DNA of 64,000 nt from Riemerella anatipestifer_F (GCF_037861325.1 NZ_JAFELW010000007.1), one strand, 5' to 3'. Shown: positions 7,973 to 17,446, counted from the stretch's first letter. The notes: a model not told the origin generated them from the sequence alone. Translations and numbers: made by a program.

Positions 7973-8278
7973 TCATTTATTGTTCTTTTGTTCAATTCTC
8001 TCAGGTTCTTTTTTATCTGTTTCTTTATTTATACTTCTATAAGATGCAATACTCATTAGTAAACCAAGTAAAATAAATGCCCAAGCAATCAACTTACCAA
8101 ATTTTTCTAAAATCCTTACGATAACTGCCTTTTCGTAACTTGAAAAGCCTTCTATTCCAGCGGCATTTCTGCGATAAAATCTTCTGCGGTTAATCCAATA
8201 GCGTAAAGCAATTCCTGCTAACAAAATTACTATACCAAAATAAAGCCCAAAAGAATCTGTATTAATTGCTAAAATCAT
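7973..8278 (-). CDS. Small membrane protein of the tra region, 101 aa
   Basis: Two predicted membrane segments (about residues 10-28, LYFGIVILLAGIALRYWI, and 65-83, LIAWAFILLGLLMSIAS) joined by a basic loop with RRRFYRRNA. The tail is charged (KETDKKEPERIEQKNNK). It lies downstream of the traQ terminator and points the same way as the tra genes. Not recognised beyond being a small inner-membrane protein typical of this position. Confidence 0.65.
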   Translation of the reverse strand: MILAINTDSFGLYFGIVILLAGIALRYWINRRRFYRRNAAGIEGFSSYEKAVIVRILEKFGKLIAWAFILLGLLMSIASYRSINKETDKKEPERIEQKNNK

Positions 8279-8332
8279 AACTTACAAAAATTGATTACTT
8301 AACAAAAATAATACATTACCTATAAAAAAACA

Positions 8333-8357
8333 AAACCCTTGATAAATTCAAGGGTTT
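8333..8357 (-). terminator. Terminator of the tra operon
   Basis: AAACCCTTG / CAAGGGTTT arms with a 7-nt loop. On the minus strand the hairpin is followed by TTTTGTTTTTTT. It sits 28 bp beyond the traQ stop, where the leftward conjugation operon should end. Confidence 0.8.
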
Positions 8358-8385
8358 GTAGCTATACTAAGTTTTATCTGTCATT

Positions 8386-8811
8386 TTATTCCGTTTTCTC
8401 TTCTTTCTTAGCATTAAATTCAAAGCGCAGCTTTTGTTCTTTGCCTTTGCTGTCGGCAATCCAAACCTCAAAACTTTGCGTATTGTTAGACAGAGAAGTG
8501 TAATACAATCTAAAAGTTCGGTTAGGAATTACATACGTATCATTCGGTAAAAAAGGCTCTTGGTTAGCCAACTTTAGCCTACCATTACCCTCAAACTGAA
8601 AGTATCTTAATGTATAAATTTCATCTTTGTACTTTTGTTCTGATACGATTTGACAGCGAATTTCTACCGTCTGTTTTTTTAGAATACTCTTAGGAACAGG
8701 CATTGTTTTGACTTCAAACGGAAAGTTGGTTTGTATATTCAGTCTATCTTCACAAGCCGTAAGCCCCAATAAAATTATTATTGCTATACTAATTTTTACA
8801 AAATGTTTCAT
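8386..8811 (-). CDS. traQ: Conjugal transfer protein TraQ (DUF3872)
   Basis: 141 aa lipoprotein-type protein. The signal peptide carries a lipobox (ILLGLTAC, Cys at about residue 20), followed by a beta-rich DUF3872 domain: FPFEVKTMPVPKSILKKQTV and FEGNGRLKL, then PNRTFRLYYTS. TraQ is the last gene of the CTnDOT-type transfer operon and is envelope-located. It follows traO by 19 bp. The end of the operon is marked by the 8333-8357 terminator. TraP (a primase in CTnDOT) is absent between TraO and TraQ here. Confidence 0.85.
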   Translation of the reverse strand: MKHFVKISIAIIILLGLTACEDRLNIQTNFPFEVKTMPVPKSILKKQTVEIRCQIVSEQKYKDEIYTLRYFQFEGNGRLKLANQEPFLPNDTYVIPNRTFRLYYTSLSNNTQSFEVWIADSKGKEQKLRFEFNAKKEEKTE

Positions 8812-8830
8812 CTTTTAATTTTTTTAAAGT

Positions 8831-9397
8831 TTATAAAGTCATTCTAAATCCTAGACCTATATGCGGACGCAGCTGTTCTCTCTGTGTTCCCCATAGCATT
8901 TGTGTTTGCCCTTGTAGGAAGACAAGTACATCTCCTACCAGATAACGCTCTAATCGTAGCCTTGCTAATCCTCCATAAACCACAGCATCTTTATTATTGA
9001 TGACCGCACCATCAAATAGCGTATGATTTCCTTGATTGATGAGTTCGTAGCCTACTACACCACTCAATCCAACATTTAGGGATATATTTCGGCTACTATT
9101 CCCAACAAGGTTTAACGAGTAACCACCTTCGGAAGTAAAGGTTTCAATGGGTAAAGACTGTTCTCGATAGGTGTAAACATTACGAGTGTAAGCCACTGCA
9201 AACTGCCAATAATCCCCCTCACGGGTATAGCGAATGTAGCCCAATCGAATATCATAGGCTTTAGTATTGAGTGTTAAGGAAGTTGGAAGCAAGTTTATAC
9301 TTGCCTCCAATCCTTGTTGCCCAGGGAATAGTCGTTGAGCGTTCAACAGACTTATTCCTCCAAGCCAACCACACATCACTAACAATAATCTTTTCAT
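8831..9397 (-). CDS. traO: Conjugal transfer protein TraO
   Basis: 188 aa. Signal peptide (MKRLLLVMCGWLGGISLLNAQ) and a predicted outer-membrane beta-barrel pattern ending in an aromatic/hydrophobic strand (IGLGFRMTL). Family features include RLFPGQQGLEASINLLPT near the N-terminus. In CTnDOT-type systems TraO is an outer-membrane part of the mating channel. The gap to traN is 4 bp, consistent with one operon. Confidence 0.88.
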   Translation of the reverse strand: MKRLLLVMCGWLGGISLLNAQRLFPGQQGLEASINLLPTSLTLNTKAYDIRLGYIRYTREGDYWQFAVAYTRNVYTYREQSLPIETFTSEGGYSLNLVGNSSRNISLNVGLSGVVGYELINQGNHTLFDGAVINNKDAVVYGGLARLRLERYLVGDVLVFLQGQTQMLWGTQREQLRPHIGLGFRMTL

Positions 9398-9401
9398 CGT
9401 A

Positions 9402-10358
9402 TTATAATTTTAGGTTGAATTGTTGTATTTCTCTTGCGTAAATTAAGTCCTCATTACCAATGGTAAAAGCTTGGTAGCGACTGCCGTTTTTCTCAAAGAT
9501 TTCTACTTTGAGTAGTTTATCATCGTCTAAGGTTAATTGTTCTAACATATACACGGCATTGGCTTTACTTCTTGCCTCTACTCTTTGTAGTTCTTGATAA
9601 GTGCGTAAAGGCTGAATGGGAATTTCTTGAGCGACTTCCTTTTTTCCTGTGGATTTATCGACGATTTTAAAAGTGATAAAATCCACTTGATAAGGCAGAC
9701 TACTTCGATTTTTCATACGCATATCAAAGTATAATTTTCCCTGATAAACATAGATTCCTCTAAGTAGAAACTGAATACCTGCATTTTTAGAACCGATATG
9801 CTTGATAAAGTTTCGTTTTTGCTGATAAATAGATTCCATAATGAGTTGAGCCACCGCAGGGGATTGGTTTCCGATATCCGTAAACAAAATATCCGTTTTG
9901 GCACTAAAATCTTCGGTATTATACTCATTCATAATGCGTTTAAAATCCATTGTGGTCGTTTCGGGAGTCGTGTTATAGAAAATATCAAAATGGTAAAAAC
10001 GACCGTCTTGGGTAATTACGGATAAATTGGTTGCGGGATGAAAGTCGGGGGTTGTGGCTTTCACACGCAGAACATTTTCCGAATTTTGGGCTTTGTCGGC
10101 AATGATATGCTCACTTCCTAAATCTACATAAGTGATGGGCGAAGGAAATATCAAATGTGTGGTTTTGTCATAAGCTACTTCTAAAAAATAAGGTTCAATT
10201 TTGCCGGGCGTTTTAGATGTAGATACTTTTGTTTCTGGTATTGTATCATTTGCGTAGTAAATACTGTCCGTTTCAGAAGTTGGCGTTTCTGTTTGTGCAT
10301 AGACATTCCCGATTGTAAGGAATAAGGTTGCGATTAAAAATGGGTGTAAAGATTTCAT
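9402..10358 (-). CDS. traN: Conjugal transfer protein TraN (DUF4138)
   Basis: 318 aa periplasmic protein with a signal peptide (ATLFLTIGNVYAQ). The DUF4138 region starts at TTHLIFPSPITYVDLGSEHI (residues 66-85) and runs through RNFIKHIGSKNAGIQFLLRG and MRMKNRSSLPYQVDFITFKI. It is the counterpart of VirB9/TrbG-like core-complex proteins. It lies between traM (27 bp) and traO (4 bp). Full length with no disruption. Confidence 0.9.
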   Translation of the reverse strand: MKSLHPFLIATLFLTIGNVYAQTETPTSETDSIYYANDTIPETKVSTSKTPGKIEPYFLEVAYDKTTHLIFPSPITYVDLGSEHIIADKAQNSENVLRVKATTPDFHPATNLSVITQDGRFYHFDIFYNTTPETTTMDFKRIMNEYNTEDFSAKTDILFTDIGNQSPAVAQLIMESIYQQKRNFIKHIGSKNAGIQFLLRGIYVYQGKLYFDMRMKNRSSLPYQVDFITFKIVDKSTGKKEVAQEIPIQPLRTYQELQRVEARSKANAVYMLEQLTLDDDKLLKVEIFEKNGSRYQAFTIGNEDLIYAREIQQFNLKL

Positions 10359-10385
10359 TTGTATATATTTAAAAGTTAAAAAAAA

Positions 10386-11678
10386 TTAAGGTTTTGATAC
10401 TAATAAGACTTGATACCCTGCTTTGACCTTGATTTTAGGGTGGGCTATCTTTTTGGAGATGTAGGAACTGGTACCTTGAAGCAGACCTTTCCCTGCCTCG
10501 GATAATATTTGGTCTTTGGCAGAGGAACTAAAAGTGTAATTGGTTCCTGAAGATTGACTCAATCCTGCGGCGATTTCACGAAAAGCATTAGCTCCAGGTG
10601 TATAAGGAATATAAAGCCCTCTTTGACCGTCTAAATCGTAGGCAGTTACCGATACGGGAACGATACGCCCTTGATATTCCAATGAACTAATATCTAACAA
10701 TAGCCGTCCCTCATCTATCTTTGCCATAGCGGTCAAAAGCGTACCTTTGGGCAGTACCATTCCTGCCACTCGGATAGGCTCTAAAAGTCGCAAAGGAATG
10801 CGGTTGTTTTTATCAATGCGTTGTTCGGTGTGAATACAGGCTTTAATACTGTTTTTGAGTATCGGTTGTTCTTCCTTTTGGCTTTCCATAGAATGAAAAC
10901 CTCTTTGGTTTTGTTGTACCCAATTTTCCAATGATTTCTCATCGGATAAGGCTCTTGGAAGTTGGCTGACGACCTTATTAGAAACGCTATATACGGGCGT
11001 AATATGAGCTTCTTTATCACTCCCTATATAGGCATTGTCGTTGGCTTTTGTTTCAGAGGTTTCATCAGAAATTTCTGGTTTATCTTGTTGTAAACTGTAT
11101 TTGTTCGCCAGTTGATAGGAACGCTCCATAAGTTTCATTTGGGTTTCCAAAGGGTCTTGGGGCTTGGGAGCCGTCAGTTGTTTTTTAAGCTGGTCGATTT
11201 CTTCTTGCATTTGTTTTTTTTCCTCATCAGAATCCTCCCTGTAAAAATCATCTAAGTTTCTATGAACTTTTTGGTAAGAGGTCATAGACGCATTTATGGG
11301 ATCATCTTCTGGAGGTACACTTTGCGAAAAATCTCCTAAAGACTGCATTGCCATTTGCTTTTCTTTACGCTTTTGCTCTAAAAGGTCTTGTTCGTAGGCT
11401 TGTCCTTTATCTTCGGGGAGTGAAATTTCAGCCGGTTCTGGTATGAGGTCTTGCTCTACTTTTAGTTTATCATCAGAGGCATTTCCCATAAAAAATAACA
11501 GATACATACACCCCAAGAAAACTAAGCCCATCAAAGCGAAAATGAGCCATTTTTTGAGTTGTTTTCGGGTTTCTTCTCTTTGAGCTTCGCTTTGTTCTTC
11601 TTGTGCCTGTTGCTTCTCATCAGTGAGCAATACATTGTATTTTTCTGGCTCTTCTTGATTGGTTTTATTCTCTTCCAT
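10386..11678 (-). CDS. traM: Conjugative transposon protein TraM
   Basis: 430 aa, VirB10-like organisation: cytoplasmic charged N-terminus, one membrane helix at about residues 45-65 (WLIFALMGLVFLGCMYLLFF), a long Glu/Gln/Lys periplasmic linker, and a C-terminal conserved domain (PLRLLEPIRVAGMVLPKGT to IKVKAGYQVLLV). It spans the inner membrane and periplasm in the mating apparatus. traL, usually found between traK and traM in CTnDOT, is not visible: only 21 bp separate them. Confidence 0.9.
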   Translation of the reverse strand: MEENKTNQEEPEKYNVLLTDEKQQAQEEQSEAQREETRKQLKKWLIFALMGLVFLGCMYLLFFMGNASDDKLKVEQDLIPEPAEISLPEDKGQAYEQDLLEQKRKEKQMAMQSLGDFSQSVPPEDDPINASMTSYQKVHRNLDDFYREDSDEEKKQMQEEIDQLKKQLTAPKPQDPLETQMKLMERSYQLANKYSLQQDKPEISDETSETKANDNAYIGSDKEAHITPVYSVSNKVVSQLPRALSDEKSLENWVQQNQRGFHSMESQKEEQPILKNSIKACIHTEQRIDKNNRIPLRLLEPIRVAGMVLPKGTLLTAMAKIDEGRLLLDISSLEYQGRIVPVSVTAYDLDGQRGLYIPYTPGANAFREIAAGLSQSSGTNYTFSSSAKDQILSEAGKGLLQGTSSYISKKIAHPKIKVKAGYQVLLVSKP

Positions 11679-11699
11679 AGATTTTATTTTTAATGTAGA

Positions 11700-12323
11700 T
11701 TAGCGTTCAACGGTTTGTATATCTTCGTTTTGTATTACTCGGAACTGCTCTATAATAAATCCTTGAGGATTGTTGTCTGAACGAACCGAATTAACCAACT
11801 GACAAGCGGTTACCAATTGCCTCTCGGTCCTATTGCTTGCTCGGGTAATGTATTGCTTGGCGTAGGTTTGTACTTGATAGGGATATGTGTTAAAATCGCA
11901 AACAATACTATCCACTTGTATTCTTTGACGAATATTCCCCGAGATGATTCGATTGTAATAGCCTTTCTCCGCTAAGTCATTGTAATAATTAAAGGCAGTT
12001 TTATCTGCTAAGAAAAAGGCTCTTTTCATATTGCTTTCAATAGCAGCTTTGTCAGGTGCGATATTGAAAAAGAACTCGTGAAACCGTCTGATATGCTCAC
12101 GAGCTTCCACAGGACGGTTTTGTTCGGCATCTTGGGAAAGGGCTAAAATGAGGGATTTTCCATTGTCTAATACATAAATTTTTTCTCTTTGTTGTTCTGC
12201 GAAATAATACGCATAACCAATTGAAAAAAGTGTGATGACAAGGCACAGACTGGCGAAAATAATCGCATACATTCGGATTTGTTTAAATCCTGTTTCAATA
12301 TTTCTTAAAATTTTAAATTCCAT
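11700..12323 (-). CDS. traK: Conjugative transposon protein TraK
   Basis: 207 aa. N-terminal MEFKILRNIETGFKQIRMY, a single transmembrane helix (residues 21-41), then a periplasmic domain with REHIRRFHEFFFNIAPDK. This matches TraK, the VirB8-like nucleation subunit of the Bacteroidota mating channel. The order traJ-traK-traM is conserved here. The start is clear and unique. Confidence 0.9.
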   Translation of the reverse strand: MEFKILRNIETGFKQIRMYAIIFASLCLVITLFSIGYAYYFAEQQREKIYVLDNGKSLILALSQDAEQNRPVEAREHIRRFHEFFFNIAPDKAAIESNMKRAFFLADKTAFNYYNDLAEKGYYNRIISGNIRQRIQVDSIVCDFNTYPYQVQTYAKQYITRASNRTERQLVTACQLVNSVRSDNNPQGFIIEQFRVIQNEDIQTVER

Positions 12324-12366
12324 AATTTTGATTCCATTTGAGTTTATAATATTTTAGACAGAGTAA

Positions 12367-13422
12367 TTATGTTTCTAAATTACCCTCTGTGCTTTTATCA
12401 CTATCATTATTTTCCTCTCTACTAAAAAGTTTTCCTGCAATATATCCCGCAGCTGCCCCTGCTCCTGCGGAAGCAATGTTTCCAGCTTTTTGTGCAGTTT
12501 GGTTAATATTTCTACCAAAGTTGCCCATACCTCCTGCCTGAACTACCCAGCCTGCCACTGATGGAATCGTAAAGTATCCCACGATACCAATAATCATAAA
12601 AATGATATAAACGGTATTGGAAGTGTCAGGAATAAAATCGGGGTTGGATAATTGTTCAATATCATTGGCAAGGATTAGGGTTTGCATTTTGGCAAGTAAC
12701 GCACTGAATAAATCTGAAATAGGCAACCATAGATATACGCTAATATACCGAGTAAACCACTGGCTCATAGTAGATTGGAAACCGTCCCAGACGGAAAAAG
12801 CAAAGGCAATCGGTCCGAGAATAGAGAGAACGACTAAGAAAAAGGTTCGTATCGTATCAATCACCAAAGCAGCAGATTGAAAAAGAATTTCTAAGAACTC
12901 TCGGAACATATTTTTTATTTGCTGACCTATTTTATACATACTTCGTTCGGCATACATCGCTCCCGTAGTTGCTAAATCTTTGGGCGACCAACCCAATTCC
13001 TCTAACTTTTTATCAAATTCTTTATCATCGACTAAATATGAGGTTTCAGGATTTCGGAGCATTGCTTCTTTTTCTAATAGGTCTTTTTGCTCTTGTAGCT
13101 GATGTAAATTCAAAGTTTGTCCTTCCAAAATACTATGGGTTCCTGTTACGATGGGATTAAGCACAGCATTGAGCGTTCCAAGAACAATGATTGGAAAAAA
13201 CATAATCGCCAGCCCAATGGCAAAAGGGCGAAGCATTGGATAAACATCAATAGGTTCTGCTCGTGCTAAGGATTGCCAGACACGCATAGCAATATAAAAT
13301 AAAGCACCTAATCCAGCAATCCCACGAGCCACAGAACTCATCTGAGATGCCAAAGGCATCATCTCATCATAGAGATTGCGAAGCATCTCGTGTAGGTTGG
13401 TAAAATCAACGGCTAATATCAT
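12367..13422 (-). CDS. traJ: Conjugative transposon protein TraJ
   Basis: 351 aa polytopic membrane protein, VirB6-like. The N-terminus is LHEMLRNLYDEMMPLASQMS, with membrane segments around residues 60-85, 185-210 and 275-300. The C-terminus is Gly/Ala-rich (ASAGAGAAAGYIAGKL) and ends acidic. TraJ is an inner-membrane channel component. It lies between traI and traK with gaps of 36 and 43 bp. Confidence 0.9.
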   Translation of the reverse strand: MILAVDFTNLHEMLRNLYDEMMPLASQMSSVARGIAGLGALFYIAMRVWQSLARAEPIDVYPMLRPFAIGLAIMFFPIIVLGTLNAVLNPIVTGTHSILEGQTLNLHQLQEQKDLLEKEAMLRNPETSYLVDDKEFDKKLEELGWSPKDLATTGAMYAERSMYKIGQQIKNMFREFLEILFQSAALVIDTIRTFFLVVLSILGPIAFAFSVWDGFQSTMSQWFTRYISVYLWLPISDLFSALLAKMQTLILANDIEQLSNPDFIPDTSNTVYIIFMIIGIVGYFTIPSVAGWVVQAGGMGNFGRNINQTAQKAGNIASAGAGAAAGYIAGKLFSREENNDSDKSTEGNLET

Positions 13423-13458
13423 TGGTATAGAATTATGTTGTGAATAAATGGGAAATGA

Positions 13459-14088
13459 TTACCAATACCTTGATTCGGTTCCATATAAATCCAATACGCG
13501 TTTGGTATCGTTTTTCTTTTTCGCTCTTAGGTAACTTACCGATATGTTCTTCTTCGTATAGTAGCGAATAAGACTATGGTATTCTTTCACTTCTTTATAG
13601 ACTTGGTCAATAATATCCATTCGCTCTTTATCATTCATAGAAAGCGAAGTGGCATTGATGATTTTTTTTAAATCACCGAGTAAGCCTGAACTTTCTTCCA
13701 ACAGTTTGGAATAACCAAAAGCAATGGCTTCTAATTCTTCGGGGCTAAAATTGGGGTCTTGGGTCATCTTCTTGAAGTTGGTTACATAGATTTCGGAAAT
13801 ATCCCCCACCATTAAGACGGTTTCTCTAACCTTTCGTGCGTCTTTCACAATGGCTTTTACTTGCTTTAAGGCATCGTAGTATTTTTTTCCCTGTTTGTAG
13901 ATTTTCTCCACTTCTCTAAAGTTATTGAGTGTATTGGCAGCAGTGGAAGAAGTCTGTACGATTTCTTGAGCTGTGTTCACAATACTTTGAGCTAAGTTCC
14001 CAGGGTCGCTTACCACCCATTGGGCATTTACCGATACACTGGTGCCGATTCCTAAAACGGCTAATGTGCTAATAATAAATCGTTTCAT
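13459..14088 (-). CDS. traI: Conjugal transfer protein TraI (DUF4141)
   Basis: 209 aa secreted/periplasmic protein. The signal peptide ISTLAVLGIGTSVSVNAQ is followed by the DUF4141 start WVVSDPGNLAQSIVNTAQEI. The protein is largely helical, resembling VirB5/TrbJ-type proteins, and ends DLYGTESRYW. In this nomenclature TraI is not the relaxase. It follows traG by 46 bp. Confidence 0.88.
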   Translation of the reverse strand: MKRFIISTLAVLGIGTSVSVNAQWVVSDPGNLAQSIVNTAQEIVQTSSTAANTLNNFREVEKIYKQGKKYYDALKQVKAIVKDARKVRETVLMVGDISEIYVTNFKKMTQDPNFSPEELEAIAFGYSKLLEESSGLLGDLKKIINATSLSMNDKERMDIIDQVYKEVKEYHSLIRYYTKKNISVSYLRAKKKNDTKRVLDLYGTESRYW

Positions 14089-14134
14089 TTATTTTTAAAT
14101 TTAAAAGTTATTAAATGGGTAAAGTATTAGAATC

Positions 14135-16636
14135 CTAAAGACTTTCTCTTCTCTCCTGTGCTTTTTGGCGAATGGCTAATTCCAAGTTGCCATCGAGTTT
14201 TTTAGCCAATTGCATTACTTCGTATTTCTCAGATTCTTCGGTGGTATAAGCTAAATATTCTTCGGGGCTTACCTCAGTAGCATAGACTGCCGAATGGGCA
14301 CCGCCTAAGCCTATCCACACCTCTTTGTATAATCGGTTAGGAGCATTGTTTTGATTGATAGAAAGAATTTGAGATTTTTCTTTTTCGGTAAGTCCAAGCA
14401 TTCTTTGAATATCCTCAAACTTGTTCATATATTTCCTCTGGTCGAGCAATATTTTACAATCGGAGTTATTGATAATGGACTCTTTTACTATTGGAGAGTG
14501 AATAATATCGTCCACCTCTTGGGTTACAATTACGGCTTCACCAAAGTATTTACGAACGGTTTTAAATAGATACTTAATATACTCCGCCATTCCCTCTTTG
14601 GCAATGGCTTTCCAAGCCTCTTCAATCAATATCATTTTGCGAATCCCTTGGAGTCTTCGCATCTTATTGATAAAGACTTCCATAATGATAATGGTAACGA
14701 CAGGAAACAATATCGGGTGGTCTTTAATGGCATCAATTTCAAAAACGATAAATCGTTTATTGAGCAAATCCATTTCTTTGTCCGAATTTAAAAGATAGTC
14801 GTACTCGCCACCTTTGTAATACGGTTCTAAAACATTCAAAAAGTTCATCAAGTCAAAATCCTTTTCTCGGACATTCTTTTTTTCTAAGACTAGTCGATAA
14901 TCTTTTTTTACAAACTCATAAAAACCATTGAAGCAAGGTTGATGCTCTGGGTCATCTTTGATGTATTGGATATAGAGATTAACCGCATTAGATAGTGCTA
15001 CTTCTTCTGAACGCCTTGCGGGTTCGTCTTCGCGTTTCCAAAGGGTCATAATGAGGGTTTTGATACTTTCCCTTTTTTCTATATCGAATATATTATCGTC
15101 CGTATAAAAAGGATTAAAAGCAATCGGATTGTCTTCGGTATATGTAAAATACACGCCGTCTGTACCTTTGGTTTTAGCGTTAATCAGTTCACAAATACCT
15201 TGATAAGAATTTCCTGTATCTACCATCAATACGTGTGTGCCTTGCTCGTAATACTGGCGTACCATATGATTGGTAAAAAATGACTTCCCACTTCCTGACG
15301 GACCGAGAACGAATTTGTTTCGGTTGGTGATAATGCCCTTTTTCATCGGTAAATCCGAGATGTCCAGATGAATAGGTTTGCCTGTCAGCCTATCCGACAT
15401 TTTTATTCCAAAAGGACTGGGCGAACTATAATAATTGGTTTCTTGCGTGAAGAAACATAAGGCAGGTTCTATAAAAGTGTAAAAACTTTCTTCACTCGGA
15501 AAATCCGCAGCATTTCCAGGAATACCCGCCCAATACAAAGTGGCAACATCAACCGTATTATGATGGGGTTTACATTCCATAGAAGCTAAAGCACTTCCGC
15601 AGTCATTTTTTATATTACGGAGTTCTTGCGGATTGTCTGACCACGCCATAACATTAAAATGAGCTCGAATAGAAGCCTGCTTAAAAGAATGGGCTTGATT
15701 GAGATAACGGTCAATCCATTGTTTGTTAATTTGGTTTGCACGGCTGTACCGAGCGAGTGAGTGCATATTACGAGCAGACTTTTCAAATTGTTTCAAATTC
15801 TTTTCAGAGTTATCAATAAAAAGGTATTGATTATAAATATGGTTGCAACTCAATAATAAACCCACCGGACTTGCAAAGGATAGTCGGCAGTCGCTTCTAT
15901 CAGTCGATAAGCCTTCGTAGCGACTATCAGGGGATACTTTGGCAGGTAAATCTTCTGTATTAGACAAGGTGTGTAAACATAGGCGTTGGTTGCCAATACG
16001 CATTTCTTCTGGCGATAGACAAATGTCTTGTAAACTTTGATGGGTGTCTGGGGTTAAACTAAAATAGCGTTCCCATAAGCCTTTGGAATTTTTATCGCCG
16101 ATATAGTCTTTTTCGGTCAATCGAGTGAGTTTTAGAAATCCACTATCATTCAAGATGCGTTCAAATTGTGCAACGGCTTCTAAAAAGCGAGTGAAATGTT
16201 CCTTTTTGGTTACTTGTTTTGGAAGAAAATGCCCTTTGCAAAGAGAGGAAAAGTTACTTTGGGTTTGCATTCTCTTTTCAGTGGTTTGTGTTATGAATAG
16301 ATAGCAACGATGATTTAGAAAAGGGCGTTCATTAAAATGTCTTTCGTATGAACGCGTTAAAAAACTTAGATTTTCTTTTTGAATATTAGGTTCGTAGTTT
16401 TCCTTAGTGAACCAATCTTGTTTATGTACAATACAAAAGTCGGGTAAGACTTTGACGGCTTTGTGCCACATCGAATGTAGATGATCGTAATCATTAGAAG
16501 ATAAAGTAAATAATTCGGGGAGAGCAATCTCAAAACCGATACTAACATCGGCTTCTTTGGATAGCACACAAGCATCTTCAATGGCTAACAAAGGAAATTT
16601 ATGCTCCAATGTTGCCGTTTTGGATATATTTCTCAT
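14135..16636 (-). CDS. traG: TraG conjugation ATPase (VirB4 family)
   Basis: 833 aa, the normal length for Bacteroidota TraG. It has an N-terminal VirB4/CagE domain and a C-terminal ATPase domain with Walker A GPSGSGKSFF (about residues 441-450) and a Walker B-type IRKMILIEEAWKAI (about 667-680). It powers substrate transfer and pilus assembly at the inner membrane. It overlaps traF by 4 bp, so translation is probably coupled. In CTnDOT naming this is TraG; the coupling protein is MobC (26762-28759). Confidence 0.93.
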   Translation of the reverse strand: MRNISKTATLEHKFPLLAIEDACVLSKEADVSIGFEIALPELFTLSSNDYDHLHSMWHKAVKVLPDFCIVHKQDWFTKENYEPNIQKENLSFLTRSYERHFNERPFLNHRCYLFITQTTEKRMQTQSNFSSLCKGHFLPKQVTKKEHFTRFLEAVAQFERILNDSGFLKLTRLTEKDYIGDKNSKGLWERYFSLTPDTHQSLQDICLSPEEMRIGNQRLCLHTLSNTEDLPAKVSPDSRYEGLSTDRSDCRLSFASPVGLLLSCNHIYNQYLFIDNSEKNLKQFEKSARNMHSLARYSRANQINKQWIDRYLNQAHSFKQASIRAHFNVMAWSDNPQELRNIKNDCGSALASMECKPHHNTVDVATLYWAGIPGNAADFPSEESFYTFIEPALCFFTQETNYYSSPSPFGIKMSDRLTGKPIHLDISDLPMKKGIITNRNKFVLGPSGSGKSFFTNHMVRQYYEQGTHVLMVDTGNSYQGICELINAKTKGTDGVYFTYTEDNPIAFNPFYTDDNIFDIEKRESIKTLIMTLWKREDEPARRSEEVALSNAVNLYIQYIKDDPEHQPCFNGFYEFVKKDYRLVLEKKNVREKDFDLMNFLNVLEPYYKGGEYDYLLNSDKEMDLLNKRFIVFEIDAIKDHPILFPVVTIIIMEVFINKMRRLQGIRKMILIEEAWKAIAKEGMAEYIKYLFKTVRKYFGEAVIVTQEVDDIIHSPIVKESIINNSDCKILLDQRKYMNKFEDIQRMLGLTEKEKSQILSINQNNAPNRLYKEVWIGLGGAHSAVYATEVSPEEYLAYTTEESEKYEVMQLAKKLDGNLELAIRQKAQERRESL

Positions 16637-16980
16637 ATACTTTTGGATTTATGTTGTGAATTGTGTAGAAATTGCTGAATCGTTTTACGGTGGATAAGGT
16701 ATTTCGGATGTCTTCTATTAGCGGCGATTTTCATCAAGCCGTGTTCGCCATATTTTCGGTTCAGCGAAAAAGTCTGCCAGATGACTAACCCCGCCAATAG
16801 GACACCGAGACCAATGGTGATATAAGGACTTACGCCCACGATATAGAGTATCATCGTAAGTAGCAGGACACCCAATAAACCACCTGCGAAAATAAACAGG
16901 TATTGGGCTTTGAGTCCTTTGAACTCTACCGTTCTGCCGATGCCTTTATTGATGGCAAAACTCTTTTTCTTTCTTTCCAT
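16633..16980 (-). CDS. traF: Conjugal transfer protein TraF (DUF4133)
   Basis: 115 aa from the ATG at 16980 (MERKKKSFAINKGIGRTVEF). A longer frame upstream overlaps traE and lacks family sequence, so it is rejected. Two adjacent membrane helices (about residues 28-72). The motif NRKYGEHGLMK and the basic end match DUF4133, a VirB3-like inner-membrane partner of the TraG ATPase. Confidence 0.88.
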   Translation of the reverse strand: MERKKKSFAINKGIGRTVEFKGLKAQYLFIFAGGLLGVLLLTMILYIVGVSPYITIGLGVLLAGLVIWQTFSLNRKYGEHGLMKIAANRRHPKYLIHRKTIQQFLHNSQHKSKSI

Positions 16981-16991
16981 AGGACTATCGT

Positions 16992-17300
16992 TTATAAAAA
17001 GAAAGACCTTAGAATGGTAGCCGCTACAATCAAGAAGATACAAGCCCCAAACCACGAAGCGGCGGTTTTACTTGTATCAGGATCTCCATTGGAAAATTTA
17101 TTGTACACTTTTACGCCGCCTATCAATCCTACGACTGCACCAATGGCATAAATGAGTTTAGTAGCGGGGTCAAAGTAAGAGGTAATCATTTGTGTGGCTT
17201 CGTTGATACCACCCACGCCGTTACCTTGGGCAAATAGGACAGTTGATGCGAGGGTACAGCTCCCTAATAAGACTGTTTTAAATACATTTTGTTTTGCCAT
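16992..17300 (-). CDS. traE: Conjugal transfer protein TraE (DUF4134)
   Basis: 102 aa. N-terminal hydrophobic signal (TVLLGSCTLASTVLFAQ), the conserved NGVGGINEATQMITSYFDP segment, and two C-terminal membrane helices. It resembles VirB2/TrbC pilin-like proteins and is assigned as DUF4134. It is now the first gene of the downstream tra block because the Gabija pair separates it from traD. It has its own consensus -7 box at 17326-17333. Confidence 0.88.
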   Translation of the reverse strand: MAKQNVFKTVLLGSCTLASTVLFAQGNGVGGINEATQMITSYFDPATKLIYAIGAVVGLIGGVKVYNKFSNGDPDTSKTAASWFGACIFLIVAATILRSFFL

Positions 17301-17325
17301 TTTTTATTGTTTTATGAATTTTTGG

Positions 17326-17333
17326 CAAATGTA
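17326..17333 (-). promoter_or_regulatory. Promoter -7 box for traE
   Basis: On the minus strand, TACATTTG matches the Bacteroidota -7 consensus TAnnTTTG, 25 bp before the traE start. No good -33 TTTG is present. It would let traE-traQ be expressed although Gabija interrupts the operon. Confidence 0.55.
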
Positions 17334-17416
17334 TAAGCACCCTCTCAACGGGTTGTATTCTTGGCTTGTTTTGGAATTTTGTGGCGGGGAATGGCTGATT
17401 TATAGGGAGTTTTTTG

Positions 17417-17424
17417 TATTTTTG
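17417..17424 (+). promoter_or_regulatory. Promoter -7 box for gajA
   Basis: TATTTTTG fits TAnnTTTG and lies 22 bp before the gajA start, diverging from the traE promoter. The -33 region is weak. Confidence 0.5.
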
Positions 17425-17446
17425 TTGAAATAAATCTCTTATCGAA

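Noticed and set aside
14135..16636. TraG as coupling protein
   Set aside because: Its domain order is VirB4-like; the VirD4-like protein is at 26762-28759.
16981..17055. Longer TraF start overlapping traE
   Set aside because: The upstream residues do not resemble DUF4133; MERKKKSF at 16980 does.
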